Shown here: one piece after another, positions 1 to 5,073 of the stretch | Position numbering within the stretch: position 1 is the stretch's first letter | How the letters are laid out: each line of letters starts with the position of its first letter | Origin: an uncultured Oscillospiraceae bacterium | Lineage (GTDB): Bacteria; Bacillota; Clostridia; Oscillospirales; Oscillospiraceae | Length of the DNA: 5,073 nucleotides | Direction: 5' to 3' | Assembly: GCA_934670025.1 (NCBI GenBank) | Contig: CAKUOS010000080.1 | Coordinates: 1-5,073, forward strand | Program-made: the position numbers and the translations under genes | The notes under the pieces: generated by a model | What the model was told of the DNA's origin: nothing | Seen by the model: the letters and a program-made list of their open reading frames with translations, nothing else | The model's database searches: none

Positions 1-386
1 GCGATATCCTTCGGCATTTTGCAGAAGTAGACGTGCGGCTCGAGCGTTTCCTCGTCGCGGAACATACCGATGTGGCCCACACGTGCCGACGGCACCATGC
101 GCAGCACGCCGTCGACCAGACCCAGGCCCGCGCGCAGAATGGGCACGACAGCGATCTTTTTGCCGGCAAGCGTCGGCTCTTCGGCAGTGCAGATGGGCGT
201 TTCGACCGTCTTGGTCGTGAGCGGCAGGTCACGGGTCGCCTCATACGTGATGAGCATACCGATCTCGCTGACAAGCTCGCGGAAATCCTTGACGCTGGTG
301 TCCTTGTCGCGCATGATCGTCAGCTTATGCGCCACGAGCGGATGATCCATGACGTGTACGTGTTCTCCAAATGCTTTCGTGCTCAT
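1..386 (-). CDS. upp: Uracil phosphoribosyltransferase, N-terminal 128 residues (cut by window edge)
   Basis: This enzyme makes UMP from uracil and PRPP in the cytoplasm (pyrimidine salvage). Reading leftward from the ATG at 386-384 gives 128 codons without a stop, running off base 1; the family is about 209 residues, so roughly 60% is visible. Family hallmarks are the N-terminal stretch [19 protein letters not shown] (residues 12-30), the [19 protein letters not shown] block (36-54), VETPI (61-65) and [14 protein letters not shown] (80-93). The C-terminal PRPP-binding loop lies outside the window. The start is set by AAAGGAG at 394-400, 7 bases upstream. It follows tsaB after only 20 bases, so it is probably the third gene of the tsaE-tsaB transcript; no separate promoter is visible in the gap. 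The family call is very secure. Confidence 0.96.
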   Translation of the reverse strand, partial: MSTKAFGEHVHVMDHPLVAHKLTIMRDKDTSVKDFRELVSEIGMLITYEATRDLPLTTKTVETPICTAEEPTLAGKKIAVVPILRAGLGLVDGVLRMVPSARVGHIGMFRDEETLEPHVYFCKMPKDI

Positions 387-406
387 AGTGTGTCTCCTTT
401 TTATAT

Positions 407-1126
407 TCAATTATGATTTTTCAGATAAAAATCCTTGTCCTGCGCGCGCGTGCGCTCGGCCTGCGCCTGCCGCAGGTAATTGGGGCTGAGCGAGGCCGCG
501 TCGCCGGGAAGGCCCGCATCGATGGCCGCCTGCGCGCACAGCGCCACGCCCGCGGCACGCTGCTGGCGCAGCTGCTCTGGCAGAAGGACGAGCGGAAGCT
601 GCCGCCCGGCCAGCGTGTCGGAGACGAGCTTTGCGCCGTCGCCGACGAGATACACCGGCCCCTGCACGTCTGCAAGCTCCTGCGCGAGATCTTCAATGGC
701 GATCGCGCGGTCGTCCGTCAGGCGCGTGAGCGCGCCGCCGGCATACCGGAACACGGCGTTGTAGATCTGGCCTTTGCGCGCGTCCATGCACGCGCAATAG
801 GCGCCGTCGGCGTATGCCGCGCCGCGGGCCATCGCCTCGAGCGTCGACACGCCGTACAGCGGCAGCTGCAAGCCCCACGCGAAGCCCTTGGCCGCGGCCA
901 TGCCGATGCGCACACCCGTAAAGCTGCCGGGACCGGCCGCCACGGCGACGGCCGAGATGTCCTGCGGCGTGAGCGCGCAGTTCGCCAGCATATCCTTCGC
1001 CATTTCCATGAGCGTCCGGCTGTGCGTCTGCCCGGAATTCTGCGTATAGTCCGCCAAAAGCGCCCCGTCTGCCAGCACGGCGACGCTCGCCGCTTTGGCT
1101 GAGGATTCAAAGGCCAAGATGTGCAA
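407..1126 (-). CDS. tsaB: tRNA t6A biosynthesis protein TsaB, TTG start
   Basis: TsaB is the inactive ASKHA-fold partner of TsaD in the complex that transfers threonylcarbamoyl to A37 of ANN-decoding tRNAs. The product is 239 residues, normal for the family. Visible marks are [17 protein letters not shown] (residues 2-18), THSRTLM (34-40), the family signature [11 protein letters not shown] (65-75) followed by [17 protein letters not shown] (93-100), [12 protein letters not shown] (115-126) and a C-terminal [11 protein letters not shown] (214-224). The frame stays open upstream to 1288, but that extension lies inside tsaE and has no TsaB similarity. The chosen start is TTG at 1126-1124, which begins exactly at the conserved N terminus and has GGGAGG 8 bases upstream. 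The gene overlaps the 3' end of tsaE by 20 bases, which suggests translational coupling. The stop is TGA at 409-407. Confidence 0.95.
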   Translation of the reverse strand: MHILAFESSAKAASVAVLADGALLADYTQNSGQTHSRTLMEMAKDMLANCALTPQDISAVAVAAGPGSFTGVRIGMAAAKGFAWGLQLPLYGVSTLEAMARGAAYADGAYCACMDARKGQIYNAVFRYAGGALTRLTDDRAIAIEDLAQELADVQGPVYLVGDGAKLVSDTLAGRQLPLVLLPEQLRQQRAAGVALCAQAAIDAGLPGDAASLSPNYLRQAQAERTRAQDKDFYLKNHN

Positions 1127-1550
1127 AGCGTTCGCCTCCCGTGATGGTGATGTGGCGCGTATCCGGCGCCTGCGCGTCCTTTTCGATCGTAACGCGGACG
1201 GCGTCCTGCAAGGCGTCGGCCACGTTTTCGCTCCACTCGACGGCGCAGACGCCGCCGCGGGCGAGATAATCCTCCCAGCCGATGTCAAACAGCTCGTCGG
1301 AGGACGAAAGCCGGTACATATCGAAGTGGAACAGCGGCAGCCGCCCGGAAAGATACTCGTTGACGATGGTATACGTCGGGCTCGTGACGAGCTCCGTCAC
1401 GCCGAGGCCCGCGGCAAGCCCGCGCGTAAAGGCCGTCTTGCCCGCGCCGAGGTCGCCGAAGTAGGCGATCACATCGCCCGGAACGAGCAGCCGCGCCATA
1501 TTCTCGCCGAGCCGCTGCGTCTCGTCGGCGCTGTGCGTTGTGATCTGCAT
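1107..1550 (-). CDS. tsaE: tRNA t6A biosynthesis ATPase TsaE
   Basis: TsaE is the small P-loop ATPase that resets the TsaB-TsaD complex during t6A37 synthesis. The product is 147 residues, typical for the family. It shows the Walker A loop GDLGAGKT (residues 32-39), [11 protein letters not shown] (56-66), the HFDMYRL block (75-81) with its conserved Asp77, [12 protein letters not shown] (85-96) and [10 protein letters not shown] (101-110, equivalent to the usual IEWPE). All expected motor residues are present. The ATG at 1550 has a G-rich AGGGGG at 1558-1563, 7 bases upstream; this is a non-canonical but plausible Shine-Dalgarno. It is the first gene of the leftward operon, with a strong promoter at 1586-1614, and its stop codon lies within the start of tsaB. 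A GTG at 1554 opens another frame that lacks family similarity. Confidence 0.95.
   Translation of the reverse strand: MQITTHSADETQRLGENMARLLVPGDVIAYFGDLGAGKTAFTRGLAAGLGVTELVTSPTYTIVNEYLSGRLPLFHFDMYRLSSSDELFDIGWEDYLARGGVCAVEWSENVADALQDAVRVTIEKDAQAPDTRHITITGGERFAHLGL
1135..1140 (-). promoter_or_regulatory. Ribosome binding site that fixes the TTG start of tsaB
   Basis: On the minus strand the hexamer GGGAGG lies 8 bases before the TTG at 1126. It sits inside the last codons of tsaE. It decides between the TTG start, which gives a normal-length TsaB, and the upstream ATG at 1288, which would add 54 arginine- and proline-rich residues unlike the family. Confidence 0.85.
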
Positions 1551-1585
1551 TCACGATCCCCCTACTTCCCCATCATATCCGTGGC

Positions 1586-1614
1586 ATTATACCACACTGT
1601 TTCGGCAAAATCAA
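1586..1614 (-). promoter_or_regulatory. Sigma-A promoter of the tsaE-tsaB-upp operon
   Basis: On the minus strand the -35 box is TTGATT (1614-1609) and the -10 box is a perfect TATAAT (1591-1586), with the ideal 17-base spacer and an extended TGG directly before the -10 box. The predicted transcript start is near 1579, giving a leader of about 29 bases before tsaE. It is the best match to the consensus in this intergenic region on this strand. It is inferred from sequence only. Confidence 0.85.
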
Positions 1615-1630
1615 TGCAGTTCCATCCAAA

Positions 1631-1648
1631 TGTAAAAACAGGTTTACA
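1631..1648. repeat. Short dyad overlapping the -35 box of the rightward promoter
   Basis: TGTAAA (1631-1636) and TTTACA (1643-1648) are perfect inverted copies separated by 6 bases, and the right arm is the -35 box of the promoter reading towards the SEDS gene. A 7-base direct repeat ACAGGTT also occurs at 1638-1644 and 1646-1652. The position would suit an operator. The arms are short and AT-rich, so chance cannot be excluded and no regulator is named. Confidence 0.35.
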
Positions 1649-1671
1649 GGTTCGAGAAAATTTGATATAAT
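1643..1671 (+). promoter_or_regulatory. Sigma-A promoter of the SEDS glycosyltransferase gene
   Basis: The -35 box is TTTACA (1643-1648), the -10 box is a perfect TATAAT (1666-1671) with an extended TGA just before it, and the spacer is 17 bases. The predicted start is near 1678, about 43 bases ahead of the ATG at 1722. The -35 boxes of this promoter and of the leftward tsaE promoter are 28 bases apart, so the two units are transcribed back to back. Confidence 0.85.
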
Positions 1672-1721
1672 TATAAATTGGAATTGTGTTCCCTTAGTTT
1701 TCTCACAAAGGAGGCGGCTTC

Positions 1722-2879
1722 ATGCACGGTATCTGGAAGGCGGTCGGCGATTTTGTCCGGCGCGCGGACATGGTGCTTCTGAGCCTTTGCATCGCGGCGA
1801 GCGTGTTCGGCATCGTGGCCATTTCCAGCGCGACGAATGCCAACGGCAGCGCGCAGTATGTGCGCACGCAGACGTTCGCGCTGATCCTGGGCGTGATCTT
1901 ATATATCATTTTTACCCTCATCGACGTGGATATCATCGCCGAGCGGCGCGAGCTGCTGATGATCTTCTCCATTCTGTTCATCGCCATGCTCATCCCCTTC
2001 GGCGATACCCGCAGCGGCAACCGCTCGTGGCTGGCGTTCAGCTTTCTGCCGTTTTCCATCCAGCCCGCCGAGGTCTGCAAGATCCCGTTCATCCTCGTGC
2101 TGGCCAAGACGATGAGCATCCGGCAGAATAAGATCTCACACATCTCGACGGTCATCCGTCTGGCGGCCATCACGCTGTTCCTGTTCGCGCTGATCGTCGT
2201 CTGCTCCGAGGATCTGGGCGTTGCGCTGCAATACCTGTGCATCTTCGTGATCATGGCGTTCGTCGGCGGCATCAATATTTTCTGGTTCCTCGGCGCGTTC
2301 GCGGGCATCTTCGCCGCCTCGCCGATCCTGTGGCGCTATCTGTCGGCCGACCGGCAGAACCGCATTCTCGTCCTGTTCGACCAGAATATCGACCCCGACG
2401 CGCAGACCGTGCGCTATCAGATGAACCGCAGTCTGCGCGCGCTGCAAAACGGCGGCGTGACGGGTCAGGGCCTGTACCACGGCACGATGGTGCAAAGCCG
2501 CTCCATCCCTGCGCAGCACACCGACCTCATCTTCTCGTCCATCGGCGAGGAGCTGGGAATGCTGGGCTGCATGGCGGTTCTGCTCCTGCTGACGGCCATC
2601 ATCATCCGCATCATCCACGTGGGAATCAAGTCGGGCAACTATATGAACCGGCTCATCTGCGTGGGCATCGCGGGTATGCTGACGGCGCAGGTGTTCATCA
2701 ACATCGGCGTGTGCATCGGCATCCTGCCGGTCATCGGCCTGACGCTGCCGTTCTTCTCTTACGGCGGCACGTCGCTCATCACGATGTTCTTTGCGATGGG
2801 CGTCGTCTCGGGCATCAATATGCGGCCCGCACCGGACTCCAACGCGCGCTATATCCGTCCGCCGCTGAACGCGGCATAA
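1722..2879 (+). CDS. SEDS-family peptidoglycan glycosyltransferase (RodA/FtsW-like)
   Basis: This polytopic membrane protein belongs to the family that polymerises lipid II into glycan strands, normally together with a class B penicillin-binding protein. It is 385 residues with about ten hydrophobic segments, the first near 18-38 and the last near 340-366. Family motifs are GNRSWLAF (99-106), QPAEVCK (114-120), EDLGVALQY (163-171), RYQMNRSLRALQNGG (231-245), HTDLIFSSIGEELG (266-279), with Asp268 matching the essential catalytic aspartate, and the C-terminal GLTLPFFSYGGTSL (339-352). The ATG has AAAGGAGG at 1707-1714, 7 bases upstream. The gene has its own promoter and stands alone, divergent from tsaE. 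Motifs do not settle whether it is the elongation (RodA), division (FtsW) or sporulation (SpoVE) type, so no symbol is given. The frame is intact and all key residues are present. Confidence 0.93.
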   Translation: MHGIWKAVGDFVRRADMVLLSLCIAASVFGIVAISSATNANGSAQYVRTQTFALILGVILYIIFTLIDVDIIAERRELLMIFSILFIAMLIPFGDTRSGNRSWLAFSFLPFSIQPAEVCKIPFILVLAKTMSIRQNKISHISTVIRLAAITLFLFALIVVCSEDLGVALQYLCIFVIMAFVGGINIFWFLGAFAGIFAASPILWRYLSADRQNRILVLFDQNIDPDAQTVRYQMNRSLRALQNGGVTGQGLYHGTMVQSRSIPAQHTDLIFSSIGEELGMLGCMAVLLLLTAIIIRIIHVGIKSGNYMNRLICVGIAGMLTAQVFINIGVCIGILPVIGLTLPFFSYGGTSLITMFFAMGVVSGINMRPAPDSNARYIRPPLNAA

Positions 2880-2961
2880 TGAAAAAACGCTGTCATTTAT
2901 GTAAACTTTTTTGTAATTTGCAACAAAATTCTCCTTTGATTATTGTGGAAGTTTTTTCATT
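2878..2961. repeat. Inverted repeat in an AT-rich island after the SEDS gene
   Basis: An 11-base sequence (2878-2888, reading AATGAAAAAAC) recurs as its exact reverse complement at 2951-2961, 62 bases further on. The left arm begins inside the stop codon of the SEDS gene. The surrounding 2881-3000 is about 27% G+C by hand count, against well over 50% in the neighbouring genes. The arms are almost all A/T, so this may be chance. It does not look like an intrinsic terminator because there is no GC-rich stem, and no transposase gene lies between the arms. Confidence 0.3.
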
Positions 2962-2979
2962 GATTTAGCAATTTGTCAA

Positions 2980-3008
2980 TTGTAATCAGGTTCCAAATAT
3001 GGTATGCT
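2980..3008 (+). promoter_or_regulatory. Candidate promoter of the SLH surface-protein gene
   Basis: A -35-like TTGTAA (2980-2985, 4 of 6 consensus bases) and a -10-like TATGCT (3003-3008, 4 of 6) are separated by 17 bases, and an extended TGG precedes the -10 box. The 100 bases upstream are very AT-rich, as in promoters helped by upstream A/T tracts. The predicted start is near 3014-3015, at the foot of the first leader stem-loop. Less well-supported alternatives exist further upstream, for example TTGCAA at 2918 with TATTGT at 2941. Confidence 0.55.
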
Positions 3009-3011
3009 TTA

Positions 3012-3121
3012 AGGGCTGGAAACGGTTTACGCGCCGTTTTCGGCCCTCAATGTTTTATCAGGAAAAGCGGCTGGCCGCTTTTCCTCTGCCTGTAGCAGGC
3101 AGAGCGCCGGGCTATCCCGGT
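3012..3121 (+). promoter_or_regulatory. Structured 5' leader with four consecutive stem-loops
   Basis: Four hairpins follow each other with little between them. Hairpin 1 pairs 3012-3025 with 3034-3047 (14 pairs including two G-U, loop of 8). Hairpin 2 pairs 3060-3070 with 3075-3085 (11 perfect pairs, loop CTGG). Hairpin 3 pairs 3084-3092 with 3096-3104 (9 perfect pairs, loop TAG), sharing two bases with hairpin 2. Hairpin 4 pairs 3107-3111 with 3116-3120 (5 GC pairs, loop CTAT, plus a possible G-U at 3106/3121). The array ends 12 bases before the AAAGGAG site of the SLH gene. I do not recognise a known riboswitch: the conserved cores of the c-di-GMP and c-di-AMP classes are not visible. It may stabilise the mRNA, regulate it, or partly act as a terminator. 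Confidence 0.6.
3060..3085 (+). terminator. Possible weak intrinsic terminator or attenuator (leader hairpin 2)
   Basis: This hairpin has the A-tract, GC core and T-tract layout of a bidirectional intrinsic terminator: four A, then GCGG, loop CTGG, CCGC, then four T followed by CC. The T-run is short and lies inside the stem, so termination would be weak. It could end read-through from the SEDS gene, which has no better terminator, or attenuate the SLH gene if the promoter at 2980-3008 is real. It may equally be only a leader hairpin. Confidence 0.25.
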
Positions 3122-3149
3122 AATCTGATTCTAAAGGAGAAATGAGACG

Positions 3150-5073
3150 ATGAAAAGACGAATTTTCGCGTGTTTGCTGGTGCTGGTCATGCTTGTGAGC
3201 GTGCTGCCGGTCGCGCTGGCGGAGGACGCAAAGACGATTACCGTCGAGGGTGGAGGGACAGCCATTCAAAACGCAATCAACACGATTGCAGACAAGACTG
3301 ACAAAACCGGATGGACGATCCTTGTAAAAGAGGGTACTTATAATCGTTTCACGATTTTGAGCGATATGAACGGATTGACAGTCAAGGCTATGGACGGCGC
3401 TGCGGTCGTGATCGGCGTTTTGGATGGGAGCGAGGCTCCTGCCCAAATAAGTGGTGCATTCCCGGAGACGTGCGGCATTTCGATTCGAAACGCAAACGAT
3501 GTGACGTTGGACGGCCTGACGATTCGTTCTGGCAGCAAAGTTACTAGCCCGTGGTATGCGTCTGCTGTCTCAAATTACAGCGAGAGTGGAGTAAAAGGAA
3601 ATAACTTTACAATTCAGAACTGCGTGTTTGACGCAAACGGCTATGACTCGGCTCACGCTGTGTTTGTCAATACCGGTACAACCAAATTTACAGTGAAGAA
3701 TTGCTCCTTTGACGGCTATTACGAGGCAATTTCGATGTATGGCGACGGTACGCTGATGGAAGGTGCATCAGTAACGGGGAATACGTTCACAAATTGTTCG
3801 TTTGCGCTGCATGGCTACTATGGCGGGACTGGCGAGGCCGGTGTGCTCCGCTTTGCAGACAACGCGGTGACTGGTACGAAAGAACGCCGGTGCAAGATCG
3901 TGATTCAGGATCAGTATAACGACGGTTCAATCAAAGCAGACATCAGCGGCAATACTTTCGAAAACGCTCTGGTCGGTTTGGTCAATCTTCGTGAGGCTGG
4001 CGAAACGGTCAGCGATGTTTTGAAGTCGAACACAATGGGCGTGAACAGCTTCTATGTCGAGGCTGTCGAGCCGGGCACGATCGAATTCTACACGCAATAT
4101 CATGCACCGGATGGTGCCAAGGGACATTGGGTCTTTACTGGCATCGAAGATATCGGTAATAGTGACTACAATCCAGCCGGGACTGTAGAATACATCAAAA
4201 AACTGATCGAAGCGGCGAACGAAGCAGGGTGGACGACCCTGACGATTACGGGAATCCCAGACGGGGACCTGATTAAGACGTTTACATGGTTCAAAGATGC
4301 GATTTATTGGGAAACCGACGAATCAACTGAACCCGCGGACTACATCCTCCCGGCGCTGTGGCTGAACACGAAGGATCACTATTCATACCTGATCGGCTAC
4401 GCCGACGGAACCGTCAGGCCCGAGGGCAAGATCACCAGAGCCGAGGTCGCGACGATCTTCTTCCGTCTGCTGACGGATGATGCGCGCGCGAAGTTCTGGA
4501 TGAGTACAAACAACTACACCGACGTGCCCGCCGGCAAGTGGTACAACAACGCCATATCCACGCTGAGCAACATGGGCGTGATCGGCGGCTACGCCGACGG
4601 CTCGTTCAGGCCCGACGCGCCCATCTCCCGCGCCGAGTTTGCCAAGATCGCGGTCAGCTTCTCCAACGTTGCCGACCTCAGCTACCGCGGCTACTTCGCC
4701 GACGTGAAGGAAAGCGACTGGTTCTCGGGCTTCGTGGCCGCTGCGAAGGACGCGGGACTGATTGAAGGTTACAACGACGGCACGTTCAAGCCTGAAAAGG
4801 CCATCACGCGTGCCGAGGTCTGCACGATCGTCAACCGCACGCTCGGCCGCAAGCCGTCGGCATCGCACATGAAGATCTCCGACCGCATCGACTGGCCCGA
4901 CGTCTCCGTTACCGACTGGTACTATGAGGCCATCATGGAGGCCACGAACTCGCACACCTATCAGATGGGTCAGCGCGTCGAAACGTGGAATGACAAGCTG
5001 CCGCAGCGCGACTGGGCGCTGCTCGAAACGGGTTGGGCGAACGCCTACACCGGCAACGGCGGCGAAGTAAACT
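3150..5073 (+). CDS. Secreted beta-helix protein with SLH cell-wall anchor (C terminus beyond window)
   Basis: The frame is open for 641 codons from the ATG at 3150 to the right edge. AAAGGAG at 3133-3139 lies 10 bases upstream. Residues 1-24 form a signal peptide (KRR, hydrophobic core, probable cut after ALA24). Residues about 30-290 resemble a right-handed parallel beta-helix: ILVKEGTY (57-64), then coil-like repeats with NCVF (157-160), NCSF (184-187), NCSF (215-218) and GNTF (210-213, 267-270). Residues 290-395 are an unrecognised linker. SLH repeats follow near 411-441 (TRAE at 429-432), 455-504 (SRAE at 493-496) and 515-565 (TRAE at 553-556), then a tail with DWPDV (581-585) and DWYYEAI (589-595). 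SLH trimers of this kind bind pyruvylated secondary wall polymers, so surface attachment is likely. The ligand or enzymatic activity of the beta-helix is unknown; no polysaccharide-lyase active site is evident. Codon use differs between the beta-helix and SLH parts. The gene probably ends soon after the window, judged from the tail. Confidence 0.9.
   Translation, partial: MKRRIFACLLVLVMLVSVLPVALAEDAKTITVEGGGTAIQNAINTIADKTDKTGWTILVKEGTYNRFTILSDMNGLTVKAMDGAAVVIGVLDGSEAPAQISGAFPETCGISIRNANDVTLDGLTIRSGSKVTSPWYASAVSNYSESGVKGNNFTIQNCVFDANGYDSAHAVFVNTGTTKFTVKNCSFDGYYEAISMYGDGTLMEGASVTGNTFTNCSFALHGYYGGTGEAGVLRFADNAVTGTKERRCKIVIQDQYNDGSIKADISGNTFENALVGLVNLREAGETVSDVLKSNTMGVNSFYVEAVEPGTIEFYTQYHAPDGAKGHWVFTGIEDIGNSDYNPAGTVEYIKKLIEAANEAGWTTLTITGIPDGDLIKTFTWFKDAIYWETDESTEPADYILPALWLNTKDHYSYLIGYADGTVRPEGKITRAEVATIFFRLLTDDARAKFWMSTNNYTDVPAGKWYNNAISTLSNMGVIGGYADGSFRPDAPISRAEFAKIAVSFSNVADLSYRGYFADVKESDWFSGFVAAAKDAGLIEGYNDGTFKPEKAITRAEVCTIVNRTLGRKPSASHMKISDRIDWPDVSVTDWYYEAIMEATNSHTYQMGQRVETWNDKLPQRDWALLETGWANAYTGNGGEVN

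Noticed and set aside
33..416. Rightward open frame of 127 codons
   Set aside because: It lies antisense to upp, whose protein sequence is unmistakable, and has no recognisable similarity or suitable ribosome binding site.
413..1102. Rightward open frame of 229 codons
   Set aside because: It is the antisense shadow of tsaB in GC-rich DNA. The product is Arg/Ala/His-rich with no domain.
1631..1652. WalR- or PhoP-type binding box at the SEDS promoter
   Set aside because: Those regulators need two direct repeats of TGTAAA- or TTTACA-like halves about 5 bases apart. Here the halves are inverted with 6 bases between them.
1703..2308. Leftward open frame of 201 codons
   Set aside because: It is antisense to the SEDS gene, whose motifs are clear. 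The product is rich in Met, Arg and Ser in the manner of a shadow frame.
2909..2928. Short hairpin TTTTGT/ACAAAA after the SEDS gene as a terminator
   Set aside because: The stem has only 6 mostly A/T pairs and no following T-tract, which is too weak.
2879..2968. 29-codon frame starting in the TAATG overlap with the SEDS stop, with a CxxC motif
   Set aside because: There is no ribosome binding site, the segment is only about 27% G+C, and it lies in the promoter island. Coupling through the overlapping ATG is possible but unsupported.
3012..3149. Known riboswitch (c-di-GMP or c-di-AMP class) upstream of the SLH gene
   Set aside because: Such switches do control surface and wall genes, but their conserved core sequences are not visible, and the leader is a simple row of hairpins.
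4383..4955. Leftward open frame of 190 codons
   Set aside because: It is antisense to the SLH repeats. Its apparent internal repetition (recurring LGxGDxxLGPxxxV-like stretches) merely mirrors the SLH repeats on the other strand.

Overview
The window looks like chromosomal DNA from a Gram-positive, fairly GC-rich member of the Firmicutes, most likely a clostridial gut-type bacterium of the Oscillospiraceae kind. The reasons are strong AGGAGG-type ribosome binding sites, sigma-A promoters with extended -10 boxes, a TTG start codon, and a secreted protein with C-terminal S-layer homology (SLH) repeats of a style I associate with that family. The taxonomic call is an inference from protein style, not from a search.

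Layout. Bases 1-1550 hold a leftward operon: tsaE (1550-1107), tsaB (1126-407, TTG start, overlapping tsaE by 20 bases) and upp (386 to beyond base 1, partial). TsaE and TsaB are two parts of the machinery that makes the universal tRNA modification t6A; Upp salvages uracil. Bases 1551-1721 are a compact divergent control region with two well-formed back-to-back promoters, and a small dyad overlaps the -35 box of the rightward one. Bases 1722-2879 encode a complete SEDS-family (RodA/FtsW-like) membrane glycosyltransferase for peptidoglycan synthesis. Bases 2880-3149 are non-coding: an island of about 27% G+C with a candidate promoter, then a leader made almost entirely of four consecutive stem-loops. 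Bases 3150-5073 are the first 641 codons of a large secreted protein: signal peptide, right-handed beta-helix-like region, linker, three SLH repeats. It is open at the right edge.

How the parts relate. The left operon is housekeeping, the SEDS protein builds the wall, and the last gene makes a protein that probably docks non-covalently on wall-linked polymers through its SLH repeats. Nothing shows that these genes form one pathway.

I see no RNA genes, insertion sequences, CRISPR arrays or obvious new defence or biosynthetic system. The parts most worth a second look are the stem-loop leader at 3012-3121 and the mosaic composition of the SLH protein, which looks like a passenger domain exchanged between a conserved leader/signal peptide and a conserved SLH anchor.
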